Part shown: piece by piece, positions 12,801 to 25,200 of the stretch
How positions within the stretch are numbered: position 1 is the first letter of the stretch
Layout of the letters: the number at the start of each line of letters is the position of its first letter
Source: Euglena gracilis
Taxonomy: Eukaryota; Euglenida; Euglenophyceae; Euglenales
DNA: 64,000 bases
Reading direction: 5' to 3'
Assembly: GCA_039621445.1 (NCBI GenBank)
Contig: CP154956.1
Location: 79,232,474-79,296,473 of the forward strand
Notes under the pieces: model-generated
Database searches by the model: none
What the model was told of the DNA's origin: nothing
Seen by the model: the letters and a program-made list of their open reading frames with translations, nothing else
Position numbers and translations under genes: made by a program

Positions 12801-15800
12801 TCTGGTTAGGCACAGCTGGCAACGGCCAGACACAGCCCCGGCCACCCAACCACAATCGGTCCAACGGGGCATAGAAATATACTTTTATGATAAGATTGCA
12901 GCTGCAATTGTTTTCATATTTTGGTTCAGTTTTTGGTCTGGAAACCTAATTCTGTTCATCATTTTCGAGAAAATGAGTCCAAATATGGGCTGACATTGTG
13001 GTGAATGCTCCTGCGCTATTTCGACCCCCGCAAACGACATGGCAAGGCGCTTCCAATGGAGATTTGAGTGGTTTTTAAGTCTGCTTGTAAGGTACATGCA
13101 GTGCTTTTTGCCAAAAAAATCATCATTCACTCTATCTGGCTCTGCCTCTCCATTTTAACGAACTTCACTCATTGATTTTTGAGCAGTGCATGCATAATGG
13201 TCAAGATTTCTCACAACCATGAATGCACAGAACCTTTCGGACCGGACCAGGCGTTCTTCCGCTGGTCCAGAAGGGGGGGTACACCGCACCACCCCACCTA
13301 AACAGTGGAGCAGTCCAGGTCACCGATTTTTGTCTGGACCATATCACAGGATCAAATTTTTGTTCCCAAAATCGCCTGAAAATCCCGTTTTTGGGCACTT
13401 TTGGGGATTTTTTTTTGGCCACCCCAACCGAAAACACTGGTGTGATAAATTGACCCCGCAGAGTGCCAGCTACCCCAAAGTGTCGCCCAACTTGGGTTAA
13501 TACGCCCAGGGCCCCGCTCGACACCCTGGGCACCTCTCTCAGATTCCCCCGTGTTTTTCACCTGGGTTTGCTACGGATCATGTGGAAGCCAATACAACAA
13601 CGAGTAAGTAATATAACAATATAACAATGAGTGGGAAGGGATCAGCTGTTTGCATGAGCATCGTCACCCTAACCCTATTCCTTCAAATAACCTCTCACAC
13701 TTCTTCGTTGGACTGTGGCTGGCCACGGACAACGACAACCCCAACCATGGATTCATTTGGTTAATCCCTGAGGGGAGGTGGGTACTTTTCCTCGGGCCCG
13801 AACCCACCCACCCACTATTTTGAATCCCCCCCCCCCATGCCCCCCCCCCCCCCCCCGGGTCAACCACCCAACCACCCGCCCAAAACCAGCCAAACTCAAA
13901 AGCCGAAAGGTTTAAAATATTTTTCTGGCCTGGCCTTCGGCCGGGCCAAAATCTGACCCATGGCGCACCCCCCCCGGGGGGGTCCAGAGCAGGGATTTTT
14001 TTAAGTTTGGACCCCCGGGGGGGGAGGGGGGGGTAGGGTGGGTGGGTCCGCCGGACCTCCTCCCCCCCCGGGGGGGGGTCCCCCCCGGAGGGGGGTGGGA
14101 CATACTTTTCGGCGCCGCAGGCGACGAAATTTTTTTATTTTTAGCACTTTTCGCGATTTTTCGGCCATTTTATGTGGGTCCCCCGGGACCCCCTCCCCCC
14201 CCGGGGGGGCCCCCCCCCAGGGGGGTGGGGGGGTGGGGGGGGGGCGCCCCCTCCCCCCCCCCGGTCTTAAAGAAACCCCTGGTCCAGAGGCCCCAACTCA
14301 CCCACTCATTCTTCAGTGTTCAGTTAATCTATGACCCCAACCAAAAAAAATGCTTGGGCGTCCACATATCCCAGCTGGTCAAGGCAGGTGGTGCCCAAAG
14401 TGAACGATTTTAGCCGCCCTCCACACAATTTGAGGCACTTTCATGAAAAAATTTGTCAAAAAATGCAAAATTCTTCCGGGGTTGCGTTTTCGATGCGGAG
14501 CGCCGGTTGTTTTTTTTAATTTTTCAGAATTTATTTTGGACGGCCCGATTTTTTTTGGAGGTCCCGTGCCAGGCTGGGTGGGTCTTAAACAAAAGCCTGG
14601 TTGGGCCACTGCTGGCTGCGGCCGAAGCCGATGAAAAACACCACCACCCTGCCAGTGCTGCACTGCTGCCTGCCAGCAAGCCACCAAGCCGACATACAGC
14701 CACCAAGGAGAAAGTGGCCACCTTGTCTGGTCTCGCTTCAGCCTTGCGTATGAGCGACCTAAAGCGAAGAAGGGCGAGGAGGGGCGGCACACCTCGGGCG
14801 AGAGCAGCACCACATGGGTACCCCCCTTTTATCATCAGGGCATCCGTTTCCCTGCCTTCTGGCTTAATTCGCCGGGGATTCCTCAAGCATCTGGGTGGGG
14901 GGGGGTCCTGCCAGCTGGAGAAATGTTGCTTGGGGTAGGGTTCGGGGGGGGGGCAGCCAGCTATGGGCTTGACACAGCTAGTTCTGAAACCACAAATTTC
15001 TCCTGGGAAGCGTTTGCTTCCCAGGAACCCAGGAACTCCAGAATGCGCACATTCTCACTCTACTTCTGGAACGTGCATTCGCATTTTTATCAAAACTGCC
15101 AAAATTCCGTGACTGAATGAGACACGTGCGTTCCCGGCTGTCAAAGATTTTCCAACATTCCCGGCCTTCGAAGATTTTCGCTTTGGGCGGATAGCTCTTT
15201 TCCAGGTGAAACCAGCTGCGCAGAGCTGCTCCCCCCCCCCACAAATGGGCCAGTACCATCAGCACTTGGCGACCCCCCCCCCCCACTGGCTCATCCCCCA
15301 GGCTCATTGTCACGGGCTGTGTTGGCCCAACCGGCCCGGGGCCAACTTGGGGGGGGGGAGGTTGACTCCAACAGCCCAGATAGAAGGGGGGGGGGAGGTT
15401 GGTAACAGGCGGATGGCAACCGGGGCGGTACTGCGGGGGCCCCCCATGCGGGGCTGGCGGCGGTGTACATGCTGATGTACACGCGGCGGGGCACGCCCAT
15501 GCCGGCCGCCCTCGACCTGCCGCCCGACCTGCTGGCGGCGGTGCAGGAGGAGAACTCCGCCTTCCTGAAGGACGCCGCGGCGTACGAGTCGCAGGCGTCG
15601 GTCCTGGGCAGGGGTTGAGAGCAGCGCTTGGGGGGGGGATAAAGTGTATGTGCCTGGCAGGCGCTTGGTGGCCGACGTCGTAAACAAGGTAAGTCTCGCC
15701 AGGCTCCGGACACCTCCGCACACACAGACAAAAAGGGCCAGAGGCGAAAAACAGCGCCAGGCCAGAAGAAGGGAAGGCAGCCACAGTGCACACAGGGGGG

Positions 15801-16250
15801 GGGGGTGATATGCCAGTTGCATACCTTTCATTCCCAGCATCTTGAAATTTTTCGCATAATTTTCACCCCATAATATGCGTTTTTTTTCCCGTAAGGGAGC
15901 CATTTGGGCTGGTTGCATGCTACTCTAGGGCTGTCAGGTTTTTTTGGAGAATAAGGATAGGAACGATGGTTTCATCATTCTTATCCTGGTGCACAACAAA
16001 CCACAAAGCTCTCATCGTCTGGCGGCAGAAGAGCGGGTGGCCAAGCTGAGAGTGGCGCTGCAACCGCTGTTGGATGCGGAGCCGCCAGACAGCACTTCGG
16101 AGCCGTTCATCTTCGTTGGAACCCCGTGGCTGCAGGCGGTGCTGAAGGGCCAGTTCCTGGACCCAGAGGCAATGTCCGGGGTTTACAAGCACATGGCCAC
16201 ATTGTTGTTGCCATTGTTGGGGACACAGCGCGTGCTCAAACACAAACACA

Positions 16251-16286
<36 letters not shown>

Positions 16287-19200
16287 GACACATGCACATG
16301 CACATATGCGCTCACGTCTGCCTGCAGCTGGGCCCTGTACCCTGTACCTGTCAGGTTACCCTGGGACCTGTCAGGTTTCTTGCTGGGACCGAACTCTCAG
16401 GTGAAGGTTTCCTGGGCAGGGTTGGAGACCAGCGTTAAATGAAAAAAGGAACCAATCAAACATCAATTTAATAATTCATTGAGAAGTCAGAAAATTCAAT
16501 CTTTCAAAAGCAATGGGTGGCAACGTGTTCCACGTGGTGTGTATCCTTGTGGAAGTCGGTGATGAGTGGATATGGTAAACACACATATTATTATTATTAT
16601 TATTATTATTTTTTTTCAAAGAGTTTGATGACCTGTGGGGGAGAGGGACGTGCGAGGGGTCCGACCCCCCCATTCATCTCTTTAGGGTTTTGCAGCCCCC
16701 CCCCCCCCCCCAGGCGGGGCTGCCTGCTGCCCAGCCCCTTTTTGGAGGGTCCAGCTCAAAATTTTTGGCGCAAATCACCGAGAATTTCGAAAAAGAGTGT
16801 TCAAAAATGGCCAGAAATGGTGCTTTGGGGCGTTTTGGGCATTTTTGGGGGGGGTTGTCAGGTGCTCATTTTTTTGAAGGTCTGTTTTTGAAAGTCATTT
16901 TTTTTGCAATTGTCTGATTTCGGCCCCGCCCGGACCAGCTCTGGTCCAGCCCCCCCCCCCCCCCCCCCAGGGGGGGGGCGGGCTGGCCAGCCCAAATTTC
17001 GAACCCTGGACCAGCAACCCCCCCGGGTCTTTAAAAAGATGTATGCCCCCCCCCCCCCGGGTGGGGATTGGGTGATTTGGACAAGTGGGTTTCCCCGGAG
17101 GGGTCTCCCCTATTTCGGTGCAAATAAAGAAACGAAAAAATTTTCGGACCCAAATGCCGCTGACAGTGGACTCCCTGAGCCCCCCCCCCCCCCACTGGAC
17201 GTCCCGTCCGACTCCGAACAATCCTCTGGAAGGTGGTGCTGTAATTCCTGTTGCAGAGTGCCCAAGTGGAGGCCGTCCGGGCTCTGCTGCATTCGGCAGC
17301 ATTTTCCGTACTTTGAACTTTTGAGGCTGCAAATCCAATGGTTCTGGTGATGGTGATGAAGGACTGGGGAAAGGGTGGTTTTTTTTTTTATTATGAAAAA
17401 ACCTCCAGCCTGTGTGCTCTGTCTATTTTATTTGCAAAGCATTGCAAACAGGGGGTATATTTTATTTTTTTAAGGCGTAAATTTTAAACATTTTTAAGGA
17501 ATCTTTTTAAAGGCGGTTTTAAGGTTTTTTAAGGGTTTCTAAAAATTTTAAGGTGTCTATTATCCAAGGAAGTCCAAAAGGGCCAACCCAATCAAACGGG
17601 GCCCAAACTTAAAAAAAAAGTCCAATAACCCTTTTTTTGACAAATCATTTTTTCCCCGAAATTGGCTTGTTTTTGCCGAGACTTTGCGGGTTTCATTTTT
17701 GCTCTAATTTCGAAAATTTCACCAGAAGGATTTTTGAAGGTTTTTTAAGGTGTTTCAAGGTTTTTTGAGGCGCCGTAAAAAATACCCCTGATTGCAAAAG
17801 TCCTGGGTATTTATTGGCAGGCAAATCAAAGCAAGGTCGAGATGCCTTCTTTGTGTAGCATCAAAGGGAAGCTTGAAGGCAAATGCATGCAATTGGTGTG
17901 CTGTACATTCCTTCAGAAAGGTTGGGGGATAATTTCTCTTAAAAAATGCACAACCCCTGCACAAAAGTGTAAGCCCTGCACAATTGGTTAAGTGCCTAAT
18001 TATGTGGGGGCAACTTCAACACAATGATTACGCAAAGATGAAGAAGATTAGAACCTTCATCTGAATGCGCCTTTCATGTCGCCTCACTCACCTGAGAGGA
18101 CGCCGCCACGGAATCTCTGGCTCTCGAAAAATGAACACGCCCTGTGGGTTTGAATTCAGGGCAGTGCAGTGCCACCAACCACTGTCCCGCTGCCCCTCCT
18201 AGCACCCTATTCAAGGAAGTGACACGAAGGCTTGAGATTCTTCTCTTGGCCTAAACCGGATCTCTGCGGTGTCCGAAAAAAAAATGTCCCCCTAAATCTG
18301 TAAAGTAAATGGGTTCCCCCAAGACCTCCCAGGGGTGGGTGAGTGGACGCCACCACCCAGGACGTAAAGCCGACCAAAGGGCGGCTGTTTTGGCCCATCT
18401 TTGCATTCAACTTCAACGACCCGCAGCGTTGCCGCAGTGCGGGCCTGCTTTCTGTTTTTTTTTTTGAAACGCTCAAATGACGTGAATAAGCGCAGAGCCG
18501 CTACAGGTGGCGGTCCACGAAAGAAAACAATAACAATAATAATAAAAGTAATATAAAAGAATAAAGAATAAAATATAAAAATAAAGAAAATAATCAAACT
18601 CAGGGTGGCAGGGTCTGAATGGAAGCGCACCACCAATTCCAGAACCGGCGGTCCGCTCTAAGCGCACCGGTGCTTCACTTCGGGAGGGGTTGTTGGTTTG
18701 GTTTGGAGGCGCCCGGCGGGTGAGGCTGCCCCGGGGCCCGGCCGCGCCCCGGCCCCCAAAGCGGAGGCGCCGCCTGCCGCCGAGCCCACCAGCCCCACCC
18801 CAGAGGCGGAGGGCGGCGGGGGCGGCCCCATGGAGGTGGACTCCCCGCGCGCCAGCGCTGACCCCGCCCCGAACAGACCCACGACGCAGTGTGTCAGGGA
18901 TGGATGTGGACCCCTGTCTCGTATCTGTTTGTTTGTTTGTTTGTTTGTTTGTTTGTTTGTTTGTTTGTTTTGTTTTGTTTTTGTGCCCCAAACCACTTGT
19001 TCTGAAGAGTGGTAAACCTTCTGCAACACTTTTTATCATTTTTCGATAACATTTTTGAGATTTTTTTTTGACTTTGGTGAGCTGGGGGATGGGTATCTTT
19101 GGAGGGGGGATGCTCTTATCTTGAGCACAGAGTAACCCCAGTATTACTCCCCCAAGCCCCCTCCCCTGCCCTGGAGGGGAACTTGGGGTGCTGGGGTGGG

Positions 19201-22200
19201 TCCCGACCCTCCCAGTGCTCGTCAGCCTCTGATTGCGATGCTCTTTTTCATCCATCTGCAGCTCTTTTTGATTCACCACCGAATTGTTCGGAGAACAATG
19301 CTCTCTTCGCTGTCACGCTGTGTGAAAGCGCTTTCCCAGCGCGGGTTGCCGCCGTCGCAGAACAAAAGGAGGCGTCGCGGTCTGCTCTCTGATCACCGTC
19401 CATGACGAGGAGGCGGAGGGGGACACTGCAATGGCGGATGGCCCTGTGACTGTGTCCCGCTGTCCCGACAAGCGCTGGGCCTCTCAGCAACAGCCGCAGG
19501 GTGCTCGGCCGGACAATATTCGTTCGATGAAACCAGTTTTCATTTGGTAAACCCCCCAAATAATACCCCCCCCCCCCGGGTATTATCTTTTCGTCCTGGC
19601 CCGAGGGGGGGGGGTATTATTTGGGGAGGGTATTATTTTTTCCAAATTTTCTATTTTTTTTCGAAGTCCCGTAGGACCCAAAATAGCGCCAAAACCCCCC
19701 TTGGGGTCATTTTTTGTAACCCCCCCCCCCAAATATAACCCCCCCCCCAAATACAAAACCCCCCCCAAATATAAAACCCCCCCTGAGGACCTTGAAATCC
19801 CGCCCAAATATAAAACCCCCCCTCCGGCGCGAAGCGCCGGAAGGAAAATTTTTCGACAAAATATCTCCCAAAATTGTCATTTTTGGCAGATTTGGGAACA
19901 ATTTTTACCAAAAAACATGTGAAAATTGCTCCTTCGCCCGAAAAATGAAGTTTTTGGACCCCCAAGGGTGGGCGTATTTGTTATTTTGGACCAAAAAAGT
20001 GACTACCGGAGCCCACCGGGAAGTTGATTTTTCCGACCGAATATAACCCCCCCCCCAAATATAAAACCCCCCCTCGGGGTCTTGAAATTTCCGCCCAATT
20101 ATAAAACCGGGGGGGTTTTATATTTGGGGGGGGGTTTACTTTCTTATGAAATTTACCATTTTTTTTGGAGGTCAGATCATCCAGAAAAATCCATTTTTTT
20201 TCGTAATTTGTTGTCAGAAACTGTGATTTTTACCTACATTTTCAGGTCAAATCCGGGCCTTCGGCCCAAAAACCGGGGGGGGGGGGGGATTATTTTTTCG
20301 CCCGAAGTCCCGGCCCGAGGGGGGGGTATTATTTCGGGGGGGTGTTATTTGGGGGGGGTATCATTTGGGGGGTTTACCTTTTTTTTAGGATGGCCGCAAA
20401 GTTCTCCTCCCCCTGATTTTTTTATGATTTGGGCTCAAATTGAGGGATGGGTTTAGAAGTTGATTCCAGGTGGGGGGGGCGTTCTCCCTGTGATGGAGTG
20501 AGGCCGAGTGAGTCCCTTGCTTCGCTTGACTTCCGGAATCTGCTGTGCAGCCATGGCAAAGTGCGCCCATGCCCAGGCATCCCTGTTTTCTCACCCTTTG
20601 CCATCGGCAGGCATCGTTGGCTTCCAAATGCCCATCCAACCCATGCCCAACGAACGTCCCCCCGTCCGGACCGTCTTCACTGCTCACTGGGCTTGGGGGT
20701 GTGCCTGTTGCCGCCCGGCCACCGCGTACCGCACTGTGCGGGAGGCGGTCTGGGCCAGCCTGCAGCCGTGCTTCCCGGGGGGTGAGGCCTACGGCGCCGA
20801 CTTCGTGTGTCTGCCGTGTGTGCAGGCGGAGGTGGAGGCGCAGCGGATGAAGCAGGCCGTGCTGGCAGCTGTCAGGCAGGCCTTCGGTCTTCACCCCCCC
20901 TCCAAATGGTGTACCGGGGGAGAAATATTGGGGCATCTAAACAGTGGGGGTGTATTATTTGGGCATATTTTTTTCAGTCTCAAAAATACCACCCCCCAAA
21001 GTGTACATTTCTCCATAATTTCGGGGTTTGCATATTTTTTTGCCTCTATTTTTGGTCGATAATGCCTCAAATTTTGGCACCAGCTTGCATGTGCTAAGGT
21101 TGGACACATTTCGAAACTTTTTTGCCTTGCTTGATTTCCCTCTCTGGGTGTGGCAGGGGGGGGATATTATTTGGTCAGCCAAAGTCTTCTGCCAGGGGGT
21201 GGTATATTATTTGGCGAGGTATATTATTTGAGGGTTACCTTCCCCATGCAGGGCACAATGGGAAACCCATGGGTGGTGGGTGGGTGGACCTTCCCCCTCC
21301 CATTATCAAACACTTGTCCTTTGTGAGTGGGGCAGTTTTTGGTGAAGGTTCCCCCTTTTCGCCGATGAGAACGGGGTTTGGAGTAAAGTTGGTTAGGGCC
21401 CACTTCATGAATGGAGTTCTCATTCTCCCCGAAAGACGTGGTCTGCGAGGATAATGACACCAAGTCCATCAATCACCTCACCTTTGATTACAGCCAACCA
21501 AGGTGGGTTTCAAGACACTTAAAGACACTCAATTCCTTCCTTTGAAAAGGATGCACAGAACTCCATTTATGTTGAGGTTGATTGGGCCGCAAACACAATG
21601 GAATTACTTTTAGCTTTTTTTTTGGAGGGGGCCCAGGTAGTTGGTGTGCGGATGGAACCAGGTTTTGAATAGTGCTGAGCTCTTTATAAGCGCGAAAACA
21701 AACACAACCAATTCATAGGAAAAAGAAAAGGATGGACAAAGAAGGCCAGGACAGAAAGGAGGAAAGGAAGGCGGAAAGGACGGAAAGGAAGAGGGTAGGA
21801 AGGAGAAGGGAACTGGAGGAAAGGAGGTTTTATAGGGAAGGAGGAAAGGAGCGAAAGAGCGTATAAGTGGAAGGAGGAAAGGATTGGGTGTTTATATTAA
21901 CAAGCGAAGGGGCAACGGCAGGAAAGGAGGGGAAAGGGGGACAGGAGGAAAGGGAGCGTCAGCGGACAGGAAGAAAGGGGACAGGGCAGCAAGGAGGAAG
22001 GACAGGGAGGCCAGGACGGGACAGGCAGGTAAAGGAGGATCCTTCCGGCCGGCAGCCCAGCCCGAGCGGCCCGGCGGCCCGAAAAACGCTCGTTTTCGGA
22101 TCAAAGCAGTTTTTCTGGGTCCGCGAGGCCAAAAAAACATCGTTTCGAGCAAAAAAAAATTTTGGGATTTTTTTCGACTTTTTTGACCCAGGGTCATGAT

Positions 22201-25200
22201 GGCCATCCGTCTGGGGTCATGATGGCCATCCGGGGTCATGATGGCCATCCGGGGTCATGATGGCCATCCGGGGTCATGATGGCCCTCCGGGGTCATGATG
22301 GCCATCCGGGGTCATGATGGCCATCCGGGGTCATGATGGCCCTCCGGGGTCATGATGGCCATCATGGGTCATGATGGCCATCCGGGGCCATGATGGCCCT
22401 CCGGGGTCATGATGGCCATCCGGGGTCATGATGGCCATCATTGGTCATGATGGCCATCCGGGGTCATCATGGCCATCATTGGTCAGGATGGCCATCATTG
22501 GTCATGATGGCCATCCGGGGTCATGATGGCCATCCGGGGTCATGACGGCCATCCGGGGTCATGATGGCCATCCGGGGTCATGATGGCCATCATTGGTCAT
22601 GATGGCCATCCGGGGTCATGATGGCCATCCGGGGTCATGATGGCCCTCCGGGGTCATGATGGCCATCATGGGTCATGATGGCCATCCGGGGCCATGATGG
22701 CCCTCCGGGGTCATGATGGCCATCCGGGGTCATGCTGGCCATCATTGGTCATGATGGCCATCCGGGGTCATCATGGCCATCATTGGTCAGGATGGCCATC
22801 ATTGGTCATGATGGCCATCCGGGGCCATGATGGCCATCCGGGGTCATGATGGCCATCATTGGTCATGATGGCCATCCGGGGTCAACATGGCCATCATTGG
22901 TCAGGATGGCCATCATTGGTCATGATGGCCATCCGGGGTCATGATGGCCATCCGGGGTCATGACGGCCATCCGGGGTCATGATGGCCATCCGGGGTCATG
23001 ATGGCCATCATTGGTCATGATGGCCATCCGGGGTCATGATGGCCATCCGGGGTCATGATGGCCATCATTGGTCAGGATGGCCATCATTGGTCATGATGGC
23101 CATCCGGGGTCATGATGGCCATCCGGGGTCATGATGGCCATCATTGGTCATGATGGCCATCCGGGGTCATGATGGCCATCTGGGGTCATCATGGCCATCA
23201 TTGGTCATGATGGCCATCCGGGGTCATGATGGCCATCCGGGGTCATGATGGCCATCATTGGTCATGATGGCCATCCGGGGTCATGATGGCCATCCGGGGT
23301 CATGATGGCCATCCGGGGTCATGATGGCCCTCCGGGGTCATGATGGCCATCCGGGGTCATGATGGCCATCAATGGGTCGGTCGGCGGTCCAAAACGGGGC
23401 GCGGGAGGGTCGAAAAAGACTGGTTTTCGGCTCAAAAACAGTTTTTCTGGGTCCGGGAGGCCCAAAAACATCGTTTCGGGCAAAAAAATTTTTTCGATTT
23501 TTTTCGACTTTTTTGACCCGGTTTTGACCCAAAGTCAATGGGTCGGCGGCCCAAAACGGGGCGCTGGCGGGTCGAAAAACGCTCGTTTTCGGCTCAAAAA
23601 CAGTTTTTCTGGGTCCGGGAGGCCAAAAAACATCGTTTCGGGCAAAAAAAATTTTTTGGTTTTTTTTGGACTTTTTTGACCCGGTTTTGACCCAAAGTCA
23701 ATGGGTCGGCGGCCCAAAACGGGGCGCTGGCGGGTCGAAAAACGCTCGTTTTCGGCTCAAAAACAGTTTTTCTGGGTCCGGGAGGCCAAAAAAACATCGT
23801 TTCGGGCAAAAAAAATTTTTTCGATTTTTTTCGACTTTTTTGACCCGGTTTTGACCCAAAGTCAATGGGTCGGCGGCCCAAAACGGGGCGCTGGCGGGTC
23901 GAAAAACGCTCGTTTTCGGCTCAAAAACAGTTTTTCTGGGTCCGGGAGGCCAAAAAACATCGTTTCGGGCAAAAAAAAATTTTTCGATTTTTTTCGACTT
24001 TTTTGACCCGGTTTTGACCCAAAGTCAATGGGTCGGCGGCCCAAAACGGGGCGCTGGCGGGTCGAAAAACGCTCGTTTTCGGCTCAAAAACAGTTTTTCT
24101 GGGTCCGGGAGGCCAAAAAACATCGTTTCGGGCAAAAAAAATTTTTCGATTTTTTTCGACTTTTTTGACCCGGTTTTGACCCAAAGTCAATGGGTCGGCG
24201 GCCCAAAACGGGGCGCTGGCGGGTCGAAAAACGCTCGTTTTCGGCTCAAAAACAGTTTTTCTGGGTCCGGGAGGCCAAAAAAACATCGTTTCGGGCAAAA
24301 AAAAATTTTTCGATTTTTTTCGACTTTTTTGACCCGGTTTTGACCCAAAGTCAATGGGTCGGCGGCCCAAAACGGGGCGCTGGCGGGTCGAAAAACGCTC
24401 GTTTTCGGCTCAAAAACAGTTTTTCTGGGTCCGGGAGGCCAAAAAACATCGTTTCGGGCAAAAAAAAATTTTTCGATTTTTTTCGACTTTTTTGACCCGG
24501 TTTTGACCCAAAGTCAATGGGTCGGCGGCCCAAAACGGGGCGCTGGCGGGTCGAAAAACGCTCGTTTTCGGCTCAAAAACAGTTTTTCTGGGTCCGGGAG
24601 GCCAAAAAACATCGTTTCGGGCAAAAAAAAATTTTCGATTTTTTTCGACTTTTTTGACCCGGTTTTGACCCAAAGTCAATGGGTCGGCGGCCCAAAACGG
24701 GGCGCTGGCGGGTCGAAAAAACGCTCGTTTTCGGCTCAAAAACAGTTTTTCTGGGTCCGGGAGGCCAAAAAACATCGTTTCGGGCAAAAAAAATTTTTCG
24801 ATTTTTTTCGACTTTTTTGACCCGGTTTTGACCCAAAGTCAATGGGTCGGCGGCCCAAAACGGGGCGCTGGCGGGTCGAAAAACGCTCGTTTTCGGCTCA
24901 AAAACAGTTTTTCTGGGTCCGGGAGGCCAAAAAACATCGTTTCGGGCAAAAAAAATTTTTCGATTTTTTTCGACTTTTTTGACCCGGTTTTGACCCAAAG
25001 TCAATGGGTCGGCGGCCCAAAACGGGGCGCTGGCGGGTCGAAAAAACGCTCGTTTTCGGCTCAAAAACAGTTTTTCTGGGTCCGGGAGGCCAAAAAACAT
25101 CGTTTCGGGAAAAAAAAAATTTTTCGATTTTTTTCGACTTTTTTGACCCGGTTTTGACCCAAAGTCAATGGGTCGGCGGCCCAAAACGGGGCGCTGGCGG

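Noticed and set aside
22193-23371. CRISPR-like array
   Set aside because: There are no unique spacers: the 19-bp units are contiguous and differ only by shared variants. The locus is eukaryotic and has no cas genes.
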